Assembly: GCA_009746045.1 (NCBI GenBank)
Contig: RPFO01000104.1
Coordinates: forward strand, 3,656,034-3,720,033
Source: Mesostigma viride
Lineage: Eukaryota > Streptophyta > Mesostigmatophyceae > Mesostigmatales > Mesostigmataceae
Length of the DNA stretch: 64,000 nt
Reading direction: 5' to 3'
Part shown: positions 46,600 to 58,333 of the stretch, one piece after another
How positions within the stretch are numbered: position 1 is the stretch's first letter
How the letters are laid out: each line of letters opens with the position of its first letter
Program-made: the position numbers and the translations under genes
Notes under the pieces: model-generated
The model's database searches: none
Told to the model about the DNA's origin: nothing
Seen by the model: only the letters and a program-made list of their open reading frames with translations

Positions 46600-48650
46600 T
46601 CAAGAGTGTACTTATGCTGAACTGGAAAGGAACATTAAACCCCAATAAGGTAGATATTTTTCTTTTACATTTTAATTTTTTATATACTACTTTATATAAT
46701 ATTATATTATATTATATTATATTATGCTATATTATGTTATATGAAATAACATTAAAATTAACATAAAATTAAAATTATATATTAATTATAGTATATTATA
46801 TAATTTATATTATATATTATATTCACGATGCTCTGTGTATTAATGACATATCAGACACACCTACATCACATCGCCTTGATGTTTCCGTTGTATGGGTCCG
46901 GTCGGGCGTTGGTAGCTGGTCGACAACAATTCTACATTTCCTAAAAAAAAATGCGACCGTGCCTACATTCGAAGGCGCGCTGTGGCTGACCTGAACTATC
47001 GGTGAACACCTCGGCGTCACTTGACCGGCCTAGGTTGACATTTCGGCAGAGTAACGCTGCTTAAAGGATCCTTGCGTAGTTCGCGCGATTTGGCTCTTTA
47101 TATATGTTTTTGGAGACGACGAGCAAGCATCCGATTGGTCAGCCAATTCCTGTCCAGTCCTCGGACAGTGTCCAATCCGGTGCTTGGGATCCAGAAAACG
47201 TGCTCGAGCCTGGCCACTCTGTCGCGGGCGCCGCGCTAGTGGCGTCGCGCCCAAACCTGACCAGGCCATAGGAAAGGGCGGGGGCGAATGCAAGAATTAT
47301 TGTTATATCCTGACCTGTCCTGGGGAAGGTCCGGGGCGAATGCAAGAATTAATATACCTGCGTATGCAACCAACACGGCCGATCCACATACATAATCCGA
47401 CTGAGCTGGACGGTACGGACCAAATTTCGGTGCAAATTGAGGCCCAAAAGCTATGTCGGCATGGTGCGCGCACCCCTTGCGGTAGGGGCCATGGCGACTG
47501 CCTTTAGACGAAACGTGACAAATCTGGCACGCGGAAAGCAGAAATGCTCGATTGTTGGAGAAAATTAGTTACTGATTCTAATTTATGGCGGGATGGTTGC
47601 GATCTATAATGTCGCGGGCTTTTTTTCTTTGCCATCGGCAGGGGGGGTCCGGCCTGAATTTCTGTCGGGATGAATAAAGTATATTGGATGCCTGCCGGGT
47701 TGATTGTCGATTGTTGCCAGTTTTGATGGTCGTAAGGAAAGCTAGTTTAATGATGTTTCTAAAGCCGTAAAAATTCCCGCTGCTATCTTTACCTTTCCCG
47801 TCATTTTGCGGTAAGATAACATTAGCCCTGCGCGATGCGTACTGCCCAACCACTCCATGAAAGGGTGGACTTTCTTGTGCGCCTGGGCACGAATAAATGC
47901 CCGTTATGGTACGTTCTTGTGTTAAACGTCTTAAGCTTGCGTTTTCCTGCTTTCTTACCTCGTTGAGCGTAAGCTTTTTGCCTTCTTTCCGGCCAGATGC
48001 AGCCAGAAAGTTGCGGGTCCTGGCGCTGCATCGCTGGATTCCTGGGTGTCTTTTAGCTAGTTAATCGTCTGTGACGTGGCTGGCTTTCTGCAGCGCGTGG
48101 CCCGCAACCTGTCGGGAAGGTGTAATGCTTTTATTTCCATGCTTCTCTGAAATTTCTTTTGCTTTATAGACAGTTGTGTTCGAGGAAATTCACGCGGTCT
48201 TCCTAAGCAGCGGCATCATTTTCCCCAGACACTGACGAGCTGGCACCTGTCTCCTAAAGAGAGCGGCTCGTGCTTGTTAGAAAGGAGGCAGTGTGCATTT
48301 TGCGGGACACAATGCTTTGGTGGCACATGCGTCAGGTAGGCTGTTCCAATGGTCTCTTCACCTTTCCCACTGAGTAAATGTTAGCATTTGTCATGCTAAC
48401 CAGAGCAGCTAGCCACAGGTTGGCTGGATAAAAAGTCAGCTTATTTTCTCTTTATATACTGCGTGTGTGGTCCTCCACGTGTCCGGCTTGTTGGGCATTT
48501 TGGAAGAGGGTTTATAATGTGTTGTTGGGTGGAACAACTTGGTTGTTGGCACAAAATCACACATTATTAGCCTGAGATAGGCATGACATATGCTGCTCAG
48601 GCGTGTCGTCCTACCAGCCTTGTTGTTAAGGGTAGACTCACAAGGCTGGC
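46600..48650. other. Intergenic stretch without a supported gene
   Basis: 46,660-46,830 is very AT-rich with TATAT(T/A) runs. The rest has mixed composition and no frame I can link to a protein. A short GC-rich piece at 48,093-48,118 (RVARNLSGR) is flanked by an acceptor-like CTGCAG and a donor-like GTGTAA, but it is too short to call an exon. Confidence 0.4.
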
Positions 48651-48675
48651 TGTGCCGATGGAGGGGTGGGGCGTG

Positions 48676-49345
48676 CTAGCCCCCCCCCACACCCACGCAT
48701 GCATGCTAGCCCACCCCCACACCCACGCATGCATGCTAGCCCCGGCCCCGGCCCCCCCACACCCACGCATGCATGCTAGCCCCCCCCACACCCACGCATG
48801 CATGCTAGCCCACACACACACCCACGCATGCATGCGCCCCCCCCACACCCACGCATGCATGCTAGCCCCCCCCACACCCACGCATGCATGCCAGCCCCCC
48901 ACACACCCACGCATGCATGCCGCCCCCCACACCCACGCATGCATGCAGCCCCCCCACACCCACGCATGCATGCTAGCCCCCCACACACCCACGCATGCAT
49001 GCCAGCCCCCATACACACCCACGCATGCATGACAGCCCCCCCCACACACGCATGCATGCTAGCCCCCCACACACACCCACGCATGCATGCCAGCCCCCCA
49101 CACCCACGCATGCATGCCAGCCCCCCCCACACTTACGCATGCATGCTAGCCCCCCACACACACCCACGCATGCATGCCAGCCCCCCCCCACACCCACGCA
49201 TGCAGGCTAGCCCAACCCCACACCCACGCATGCATGCCAGCCCACCCCCACACCCACACGTGCATGCCAGCCCACCCCCACACCCACGCATGCATGCCAG
49301 CCCACCCCCACACCCACGCGTGCATGCCAGCCCACCCCTAGCTTG
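48676..49345. repeat. Minisatellite of about 27 bp, about 24 copies
   Basis: Units of CACACCCACGCATGCATGCT followed by AGCCCCCC of variable length. The self-complementary GCATGC in every unit gives potential for cruciform structure. The long open frames on both strands are caused by the repeat. Confidence 0.95.
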
Positions 49346-49599
49346 AGCGTGCTTGTAAAGTTTTTGCATGGTTTATTAAAATGAGTGGAATATGTATTTA
49401 TTGCATTAAATGTTAATTTTATTGATCATGAATGAAAATGGTCAACATTGCCGAAGTGCCCCTAAATTGCTCAATATTGTGTGCTCAAGAATTCAATGAG
49501 GATTGTCATCATGGAAACCCGCACAAATTCACGATTCCGGGCATGCATGTGAAAGTATCAAGAACAATTTTCAATTAAGAATGGTATCTCATTGTTCCA

Positions 49600-51883
49600 T
49601 GAATCAATATGACTCCATGTACGTAGACAAGCCATGATGACCCCATGGGAGCCTGAATCCTCATCATTAAATACATAAATGCCACCCATGTACGTAGACG
49701 GGCCATGATGACACCAATGGAGCCTGAATCCTCATCATTAATTACATAAATGCCAACCATGTACATACACGGGCAATGATGACACCATGGGAGCCTGAAT
49801 CCTCATCATTAATTACATAAATGCCAACCATGTACGTAGGCCAGCCATGATGACACTGTGGGAGCCTGAATCCTCATCATTAATTTCATACATGCCAACA
49901 ACACGTAGACGGGCCATAATGACACCACGGGAGCCTGAATCCTGATCATTTTTTTTTCTTTGACATCCATGTACGTAGGCCAGCCATGATGACACCATGG
50001 GAGCCTGAATCCTCATCATTTTTTTTCTGAGACATCCATGTACGTAGGCCAGCCATGATGACACCATGGGAGCCTGAATCCTCATCATTTTTTTTCTGAG
50101 ACATCCATGTACGTAGGCCAGCCATGATGACACCATGGGAGCCTGAATCCTCATCATTAAATACATACATGCCATCCATGTACGTAGACAGGCCATGACA
50201 TCTGACACCATGGGAGCCTGAATCCTCATCATTTACTATTCCTTGACATCCATGTACGTAGACGGGCCATGATGACACCATGGGAGCCTGAATCCTCTTC
50301 ATTTTTTTTTCTTTGACATCCATGTACATACGTAGGCCAGCCATGATGACACCAATGGAGCCTGAATCCTCATCATTAATTACATACATAAATGCCATGA
50401 TCATCAATGACCCCATGGGAGCCTGAATCCTCATCATTAAATACATAAATGCCACGGTCCATGTACGTAGACGGGCCATGATGACACCAATGGAGCCTGA
50501 ATCCTCATCATTAATTACATAAATGCCAACCATGTACATACACGGGCAATGATGACACCATGGGAGCCTGAATCCTCATCATTAATTACATAAATGCCAA
50601 CCATGTACGTAGGCCAGCCATGATGACACTATGGGAGCCTGAATCCTCATCATTCATTTCATACATGCCAACAACACGTAGACGGGCCATAATGACACCA
50701 CGGGAGCCTGAATCCTCATCATTTTTTTTTCTTTGACATCCATGTACGTAGGCCAGCCATGATGACACCATGGGAGCCTGAATCCTCATCATTTTTTTTC
50801 TGAGACATCCATGTACGTAGGCCAGCCATGATGACACCATGGGAGCCTGAATCCTCATCATTAAATACATACATGCCATCCATGTACGTAGACAGGCCAT
50901 GATGACACCATGGGAGCCTGAATCCTCATCATTTACTATTCCTTGACATCCATGTACGTAGACGGGCCATGATGACACCATGGGAGCCTGAATCCTCATC
51001 ATTTTTTTTTCTTTGACATCCATGTACATACGTAGGCCAGCCATGATGACACCAATGGAGCCTGAATTCTCATCATTAATTACATACATGCCATCCATGT
51101 ACGTAGACAGGCCATGACATCTGACACCATGGGAGCCTGAATCCTCATCATTTACTATTCCTTGACATCCATGTACGTAGACGGGCCATGATGACACCAT
51201 GGGAGCCTGAATCCTCATCATTTTTTTTTCTTTGACATCCATGTACATACGTAGGCCAGCCATGATGACACCAATGGAGCCTGAATCCTCATCATTAATT
51301 ACATACATAAATGCCAACCATGTACATACACGGGCAATGATGACACCAATGGAGCCTGAATCCTCATCATTAATTACATAAATGGCAACCATGTACATAC
51401 ACGGGCAATGATGACACCATGGGAGCCTGAATCCTCATCATTTTTTTTTTCTTTGACATCCATGTACATACGTAGGCCAGCCATGATGACACCAATGGAG
51501 CCTGAATCCTCATCATTAATTACATACATGCCATCCATGTACGTGGACAAGCCATGATGACCCCATGGGAGCCTGAATCCTCATCATTAATTACATACAT
51601 GCCATCCATGTACGTAGACAGGCCATGATGACACCATGGGAGCCTGAATCCTCATCATTTACTATTCCTTGACATCCATGTACGTAGGCCAGCCATGGAG
51701 ACACCATGGGAGCCTGAATCCTCCTCATTAATTACATAAATGCCAACCATGTACGTAGACAAGCCATGATGACCCCATGGGAGCCTGAATCCTCATCATT
51801 AATTACATAAATGCCATCCATGTACGTAGACGGGCCATGATGACACCATGGGAGCCTGAATCCTCATCATTTACTATTCCTTG
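49600..51883. repeat. About 71-bp satellite array, left block
   Basis: Around 32 units with the landmark GAGCCTGAATCCTCATCATT, each also containing CCATGATGACACCATGGG and a CATGTACGTAGAC/GGCC variant. Units fall into several spacer types (TTAATTACATAAATGCCAAC, a T-run followed by CTTTGACATCC, and TTACTATTCCTTGACATCC). The block ends where the 9.35-kb insert begins. Confidence 0.95.
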
Positions 51884-52443
51884 GGTGGTTTTACCGGATT
51901 AGGATACATTTTTTTGTCTAGGATACATTTGATGCAGTGTGCAGTTTTCAGATGTGTTTGTGGGGGTTGATTGCGCCTAGCATGCATTTTATTGAAGCAA
52001 TGAGTTTCCCAAGATATACATTATATAAACTAAGACAATTGACCCATTAACGCAATGAGACAACATCAATGAGACAACATATGCCAATTGAAGGCTGCCC
52101 GCAACTTTATTCCAAGCTCATTATTATATGATTCCAAGACCATAACTCTTCCAAGACCGTACATCTTCAAGATATAGCACTACAGACACCCACGCGGCTT
52201 CCGCGGTCATCACGCTCCTCCTCCAAGACAACTCAACCTTACAGGACGCTGGGCCATCATACGTCCGGAATAATTGTGTCACTTATTACATAACCAAACT
52301 TTTTGAGGGATCGCCACGGTTGCATGGTTTCAACACATGCGCCCTGCACTCATGTGCATCAAAGGTGTTGCGTAGTGCCAACTCAGTGTCAAAGAACTGA
52401 TTCAATAATATTTCCCGTATGGCCATGAAGGCCCACATGAGTT

Positions 52444-52521
52444 AAACATGGCCGAGAGTGATTGCATCATCCTTCTTGGCGACATCGGTCTTGACGACGT
52501 CGATGGGGAAGACGGCAGCAC
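52444..52521 (-). CDS. Possible terminal exon of an unrecognised gene
   Basis: On the minus strand a CACATGCAG acceptor is followed by a frame reading AAVFPIDVVKTDVAKKDDA and ending ITLGHV at TAA (52446-52444). The composition is protein-like. Its partner exons would have to lie beyond the long repeat at 52.7-54.0 kb, perhaps in the poly-Gln gene. No family is recognised; another frame is also open here. Confidence 0.3.
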
Positions 52522-52689
52522 CTGCATGTGAACAAAAGAATCCATGAACTGTGGCATCCAAAGGCAACAACATATTAGCATCCCATTGAACACGCAGCCA
52601 CGCTGACCCGGCCATCCAGCCGCCCACGCAGCCACAGAGCCAGCCAGCCACGCAGTGACGCACCCACCCAGCCACACATCCACGCATCC

Positions 52690-54003
52690 ACGCACCCGGC
52701 ACCCCACCCCCCCCCCCAGCCAGCCACGCAGCCACGCAGCCACGCAGCCACGCAGCAGCGCAGCCACGCAGCCACACAGCCACGCACCCTCCTTTCCAGC
52801 CACGCAGCCACGCAGCCACGCAGCCACGCAGCCACGCAGCCACGCAGCCACGCAGCCACGCAGCCACGCAGCCACGCAGCCACGCAGCCACGCAGCCACG
52901 CAGCCACGCAGCCACGCAGCAGCGCAGCTACGCAGCCACACAGCCACGCACCCTCCTTTCCAGCCAAGCAGCCACGCAGCCACGCAGCCACGCAGCAGCG
53001 CAGCCACGCAGCCACACAGCCACGCACCCTCCTTTCCAGCCACGCAGCCACGCAGCCACGCAGCAGCGCAGCCACGCAGCCACACAGCCACGCACCCTCC
53101 TTTCCAGCCAAGCAGCCACGCAGCCACGCAGCCACACAGCCACGCAGCCACGCAGCCACGCAGCAGCGCAGCCACGCAGCCACACAGCCACGCAGCAGCG
53201 CAGCCACGCAGCCACGCAGCCACGCAGCCACGCAGCAGCGCAGCCACGCAGCAGCGCAGCCACGCAGCCACACAGCCACGCACCCTCCTTTCCAGCCACG
53301 CAGCCACGCAGCCACGCAGCCACGCAGCCACGCAGCCACGCAGCCACGCAGCCACGCAGCAGCGCAGCCACGCAGCCACACAGCCACGCACCCTCCTTTC
53401 CAGCCAAGCAGCCACGCAGCCACGCAGCCACGCAGCCACGCAGCCACGCAGCAGCGCAGCCACGCAGCCACACAGCCACGCAGCCACGCAGCCACGCAGC
53501 CACGCAGCCACGCAGCCACGCAGCCACGCAGCCACGCAGCCACGCAGCCACGCAGCCATGCAGCCACGCAGCCACGCAGCAGCGCAGCCACGCAGCCACA
53601 CAGCCACGCACCCTCCTTTCCAGCCACGCAGCCACGCAGCCACGCAGCCACGCAGCCACGCAGCAGCGCAGCCACGCAGCCACACAGCCACGCACCCTCC
53701 TTTCCAGCCAAGCAGCCACGCAGCCACGCAGCCACGCAGCAGCGCAGCCACGCAGCCACACAGCCACGCACCCTCCTTTCCAGCCAAGCAGCCACGCAGC
53801 CACGCAGCCACGCAGCCACGCAGCCACGCAGCCACGCAGCCACGCAGCCACGCAGCCACGCAGCCACGCAGCAGCGCAGCCACGCAGCCACACAGCCACG
53901 CACCCTCCTTTCCAGCCAAGCAGCCACGCAGCCACGCAGCAGCGCAGCCACGCAGCCACACAGCCACGCACCCTCCTTTCCAGCCAAGCAGCCACGCAGT
54001 CAC
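52690..54003. repeat. CAGCCACG octanucleotide minisatellite
   Basis: About 1.3 kb of 8-bp units (CAGCCACG, with CAGCAGCG and CAGCCACA variants), interrupted at intervals by CACCCTCCTTTCCAGCCA blocks that mark a higher-order unit. All six frames are largely open. No coding role is supported. Confidence 0.95.
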
Positions 54004-54075
54004 ACAGTCAAATCCCCCCTACACCCCCCCCCCACACACACCCCCACCCCACCCACTCAACACTACACGAATGAC

Positions 54076-54211
54076 TCACAAAGAACTGCTGCACCACCGA
54101 TGATCCCTGCGGGAACTGCTCTGCTGCCGACGGTCCCTGCGAAAACTGCTGCAGTGCCGACAATGCCTGTGGAAACTGCGACATTGCCGACGCTGCCTGC
54201 GGGAACTGAAG

Positions 54212-54304
<93 letters not shown>

Positions 54305-54341
54305 AGTTGTTGCTGCAGTTGCTGCTGCAGTTGCTGCTGCA

Positions 54342-54383
<42 letters not shown>

Positions 54384-54731
54384 GCTGGACCACTTGTTTC
54401 TGCACCTCTTGACGCAGCTGCAAACCAAGCTCTTCAACCTTCTTGCTTTGGTTCTCCATAGCTCGTTGCATCTCTCTCATCGTCTGTTCCACGCCCACCA
54501 GTACGGGGGTCGGCGGCGGCAGCGGCTGGGTACGCTCTGGCTGGGTGCGCTCTGGCTGCCGTGCAGGACCTTGCCACATCGGCCGGCGCATTGGTGGTTT
54601 GCACCGGCCAAAAAATCTACTTTCATGGCACCAGATTTCTTTCCTAGCACCCATTTCCTACAATCGTCCCCGGCATAACACAAATCAATCAATTCGTCCA
54701 TGTCATCGCTTCGGCTATCAGCATCGGGCAT
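54076..54731 (-). CDS. Poly-glutamine coiled-coil protein of unknown function
   Basis: A minus-strand start at 54731 reads MPDADSRSDDMDELIDLCYA; an overlapping frame from 54654 reads through a Pro-rich stretch into a clear coiled coil (VEQTMREMQRAMENQSKKVE, then LRQEVQKQVVQLEQQ) and a tract of roughly 50 Gln residues broken by a few Leu. A short intron or a frame change must join the two parts. After the Gln tract come about four 33-bp repeats rich in Arg/Ser or, in another frame, Val-Pro-Ala-Gly. It lies inside the 9.35-kb insertion. The layout resembles a DNA- or protein-binding accessory factor, but no family is recognised. Confidence 0.45.
54210..54381. repeat. CTG/CAG trinucleotide repeat
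   Basis: About 57 triplets of CTG on the plus strand (CAG on the minus), interrupted three times by CAGTTGCTG blocks around 54302-54345. It encodes the Gln tract of the minus-strand frame. Confidence 0.95.
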
Positions 54732-54889
54732 AGTTCCCGTGGCTAGTGCCCATCATTCTTTCCACCTTGAGCGGGGCGAAGTCACGAATTCAAGCGCGAA
54801 GTGCATTTGAATCAAGCGGGAACTGGGTGACACTCCTTGAAGACGTGCAGCTCCAAGGCATGCAAATGATGCAATGTATGAAAGATACG

Positions 54890-55860
54890 ATACGCAAAGT
54901 TCAGGTGTTCAGGTGAAGCCGTGAAGACGTGGTGAAGACAGGTGAAGACGCGGTGAAGACGTGAAGACGTGAAGACGTGAAGACGTGAAGACGTGAAGAC
55001 GTGAAGACACGATACGGCAAGTTCAGGTGAAGTTCAGGTGTTCAGGTGAAGCCGTGAAGACGTGAAGACGTGAAGCCGTGAAGACGTGGTGAAGACAGGT
55101 GAAGACGCGGTGAAGACGTGAAGACGTGAAGACGTGAAGACGTGAAGACGTGAAGACACGATACGGCAAGTTCAGGTGAAGTTCAGGTGTTCAGGTGAAG
55201 CCGTGAAGACGTGAAGACGCGAAGACGTGAAGACGTGGTGAAGACAGGTGAAGACGCGGTGAAGACGTGAAGACGTGAAGACGTGAAGACGTGAAGACGT
55301 GAAGACACGATACGGCAAGTTCAGGTGAAGTTCAGGTGTTCAGGTGAAGCCGTGAAGCCGTGAAGACGTGAAGCCGTGAAGACGTGGTGAAGACAGGTGA
55401 AGACGCGGTGAAGACGTGAAGACGTGAAGACGTGAAGACGTGAAGACGTGAAGACACGATACGGCAAGTTCAGGTGAAGTTCAGGTGTTCAGGTGAAGCC
55501 GTGAAGCCGTGAAGCCGTGAAGCCGTGAAGACGTGGTGAAGACAGGTGAAGACGCGGTGAAGACGTGAAGACGTGAAGACGTGAAGACGTGAAGACGTGA
55601 AGACACGATACGGCAAGTTCAGGTGAAGTTCAGGTGTTCAGGTGAAGCCGTGAAGACGTGAAGACGTGAAGCCGTGAAGACGTGGTGAAGACAGGTGAAG
55701 ACGCGGTGAAGACGTGAAGACGTGAAGACGTGCATGCAAGGTATCAAAGATACGATACGCCGCAAGTTCAGGTGAAGTCGTGAAGACGTGAAGACGTGAA
55801 GACGTGAAGACGTGAAGACGTGAAGACGTGAAGACGTGAAGACCAGGACTGTCACGTGAA
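54890..55860. repeat. GTGAAGAC repeat with a 149-bp higher-order unit
   Basis: Short units (GTGAAGAC, GTGAAGCC, GTTCAGGTGAA) are organised in a larger unit marked by ACGATACGGCAAGTTCAGG at about 55010, 55159, 55308, 55458 and 55607, a period near 149 bp. Neighbouring higher-order units are almost identical, so they spread recently. Confidence 0.95.
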
Positions 55861-55929
55861 GACTGGGACGTGAAGGCAAGTTGCAGCACTCGGCCGCTGC
55901 AGTCGCACGCAGGTAGAAACGAGTATTGC

Positions 55930-56240
55930 TGCTTGAATCTGTCAAGACCCCATCGAATGTAAAACATGTTTTTCGTAAAGAAATCCGACTCGTGGGCGGG
56001 CTTTACATATTGCTTCTGTCCAAGCACTACCGGATGTAAAACAGTATACTTCTTGAAGAAATAAGTTGGGGCTTTGTTGGGCGTCACATTTGACCGGTGG
56101 GCGGAGTTTCCTGCTTCTGTGAAGGCGCCATGGAATGTAGATCAGTAGATTTTCTAAAGAAATCTGAGTTGTGGGCGGGGCCTTTATTGCTTGTGTCCAT
56201 CCACCACCGGATGTAGAACAGTAGACTTATTGAAGGTGAA
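55930..56240. repeat. Degenerate repeat of about 75-105 bp, 3-4 copies
   Basis: GTGGGCGG, TTTCCTAAAG/AAATC and ACCGGATGTA(G/A)AACAGTA recur three or four times between the GTGAAGAC repeat and the first CFAP299 exon. Confidence 0.7.
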
Positions 56241-56376
56241 TCACGATACAACAGCTGTAGTTGACAACATCATGACCGGCACATCTTTCCCCCACCGCTG
56301 CTCAACCCGGTCCCCCCCAAACTCCTCCACACTTGCCCACCTTTCCACCCTCCTCCACGGCCCGTTGTGTTTGCAG

Positions 56377-57152
56377 GCGTTGGCACAAAGGGAGGAGGCC
56401 GTGCGAGCCGGGAAACTCACGGTATGGTTTGATTTCTAGTTTTGTATTAGGACCCTAGGGTAGCTATGTTATATAGGCATGTCTGACAGCATAGCTCACC
56501 ATTTCATTACCATGGGATGCTGAGCATACCATTTCCAGAGAGGTAAGTCAGTCACTCTTCGCAGTTGACAAGTCAGAGAAAGCAATCAAGTGCAGCGTTC
56601 ACAACTCTTGCCGCTCGTAACCTTTTGTCTGCCCGGTTTGGCAGCTCCCTGTCTTTGCTTTCTCTCGTATTTCTTTCTTTTGTCTCTTTTCTACATCTTT
56701 CTTTGCTAATTCTTGAATATATGATGCTATTGTAGCATCCTTCTAGCGCGGATCGCTCTTAATATCCTTCTCGCGCACGTTTCCTCGCTTTTTCTCATGT
56801 AAGAGCGTCTTCCCTGCCCATGCAGCGTGTACCTGGTGTGTGTGGCTCTGCCTTGCCAATCACAACTGACCGACATGCTGGTCAGGCACTGCAGGTCGTT
56901 GCCCTTGCGTGTGTGAACCTGCTGTTTTGGCTGTTCCCATGGCCGCTGCGTGTGTCCGTGAATGATACCATGGGAGGGAGACTTCTCCCATGGGTCCCCT
57001 TCGCTGACACTCGTGATGTAGGTTCGCGTCGACTTGTTTCTCTCACTGTGCCCATATTGGCCTCGCACGGCTTTGTCTCTCATTCCTTGTTTGCATGCGG
57101 CGGCGTGTAGACCATCATCTTCATCCGAGACCGCAACAGCAAGGGCCAGGAG
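56377..57152 (+). CDS. CFAP299: CFAP299 (C4orf22-like cilium protein), two internal exons only
   Basis: Two exons with good splice sites and matching phase: 56377-56421 (ALAQREEAVRAGKLT, donor GTATGG) and 57111-57152 (TIIFIRDRNSKGQE, donor GTGAGT). Joined, they match the conserved centre of CFAP299, which in animals reads ALAMREEDNRSGKL then VIFIRDRNSHGQE and continues ISGYIDYAHRL. The protein is associated with cilia and flagella. The next conserved exon (SGYIDYAH) is not found before the window ends, and upstream exons are not found either. Both exons lie inside the 9.35-kb TIR-bounded insertion, so this is probably a captured gene fragment; a split host gene is the alternative. Confidence 0.72.
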
Positions 57153-57329
57153 GTGAGTAATTGCTGAGGGCATGGCTCCTATCCCCTGATGAGTCTAGCG
57201 CCATGTACCACCCTCTATGCCTGCATATAGGTGACGCATTGAAAATGCAAGCATCTTACTAGAAGTAGCACGGGCCTCCGAGGTGAGATTTTGCGCAGGC
57301 CTCATGATCCCAATGGACCTGCGAAGCGC

Positions 57330-58310
57330 ATGGCGCGCATGGGCGGCCGGCCGGCGCAGCTGGCATGCGGCGGGGCGGGGCTGTCGACGGGCGGCGGGGC
57401 AGGGCCGTCGGCGCACGGGGGGCCAGCGGCGCTGCCGGTGCGCGCGGGCGGCGGGCCGGCGCACCTGGCATGCGGCGGGGCAGGGCTGTCGACGGGCGGC
57501 GGGGCGGGGCAGTCGACGGGCGGCGGGGCAGGGCCAGCGGCGCTGCCGGCGCGCGTGGGCGGCGGGCCGGCGCAGCTGGCATGCGGCGGGGCGGGGCTGT
57601 CGACGGGCGGCGGGGCAGGGCTGTCGACGGGCGGCGGGGCAGGGCCGTCGGCGCGCGGGGGGCCAGCGGCGCTGCCGGCGCGCGCGGGCGGCGGGCCGGC
57701 GCACCTGGCATGCGGTGGGTCGGGGCTGTCGACGGGCGGCGGGGCGGGGCAGTCGACGGGCGGCGGGGCAGGGCCGTCAGCGCGCGGGGGGCCAGCGGCG
57801 CTGCCGGCGCGCGTGGGCGGCGGGCCGGCGCAGCTGGCATGCGGCGGGGCGGGGCAGTCGACGGGCGGCGGGGCGGGGCAGCCGGTGCGCGGCGGGGCGG
57901 CGCCGTCGGCGGGCGGCGAGGTGGCGCAGCCAGCGCGCAGCGAGGTGGCAGCGGCGGCGCAGCCTGCATGCGGCGGGGCAGGGCTGTCGACGGGCGGCGG
58001 GGCGGGGCAGTCGACGGGCGGCGGGGCAGGGCCGTCGGCGCGCGGGGGCCAGCGGCGCTGCCGGCGCGCATGGGCGGCGGGCCGGCGCAGCTGGCATGCG
58101 GCGGGGCGGGGCTGTCAACGGGCGGCGGGGCAGGGCCGTCGGCACGCGGGGGGCCAACGGCGCTGCCGGCGCGCGTGGGCGGCGGGCCGGCGCAGCTGGC
58201 ATGCGGCGGGGCGGGGCAGCCTGTCGACGGGCTACGGGGCGGGGCAGCCGGCGCGCGGCGGGCCGGCGGCGCAGCCGGCGGGCAGCGGAGCGGCGGAGCG
58301 GCACAGCCGG
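57330..58310. repeat. GC-rich minisatellite, units of about 100-120 bp
   Basis: Units contain GGCATGCGGCGGGGCGGGG, CTGTCGACGGGCGGCGGGGC and GCCAGCGGCGCTGCCGG. Overall more than 80% G+C. All frames are open for long distances on both strands because stops are rare at this composition; I see no reason to call any of them a gene. Confidence 0.9.
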
Positions 58311-58333
58311 TGCCTGAAAAACGCGGTCGCTCA

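Noticed and set aside
48583-49346. Cys/His-rich repeat proteins in the 48.7-49.3 kb minisatellite
   Set aside because: They come from CACACCCACGCATGCATGC units; the length changes between units would break any real reading frame.
49600-51883. Regularly spaced repeats resembling a CRISPR array
   Set aside because: The whole unit is repeated, including the would-be spacers, and the DNA is eukaryotic with introns; it is a satellite.
52402-54103. Frames of up to 530 codons made of Ala-Trp-Leu-Arg-Gly-Cys-Val or Ser-His-Ala-Ala-Thr-Gln-Pro-Arg
   Set aside because: They are products of the CAGCCACG octanucleotide repeat; no start context, codon bias or flanking exon structure supports a gene.
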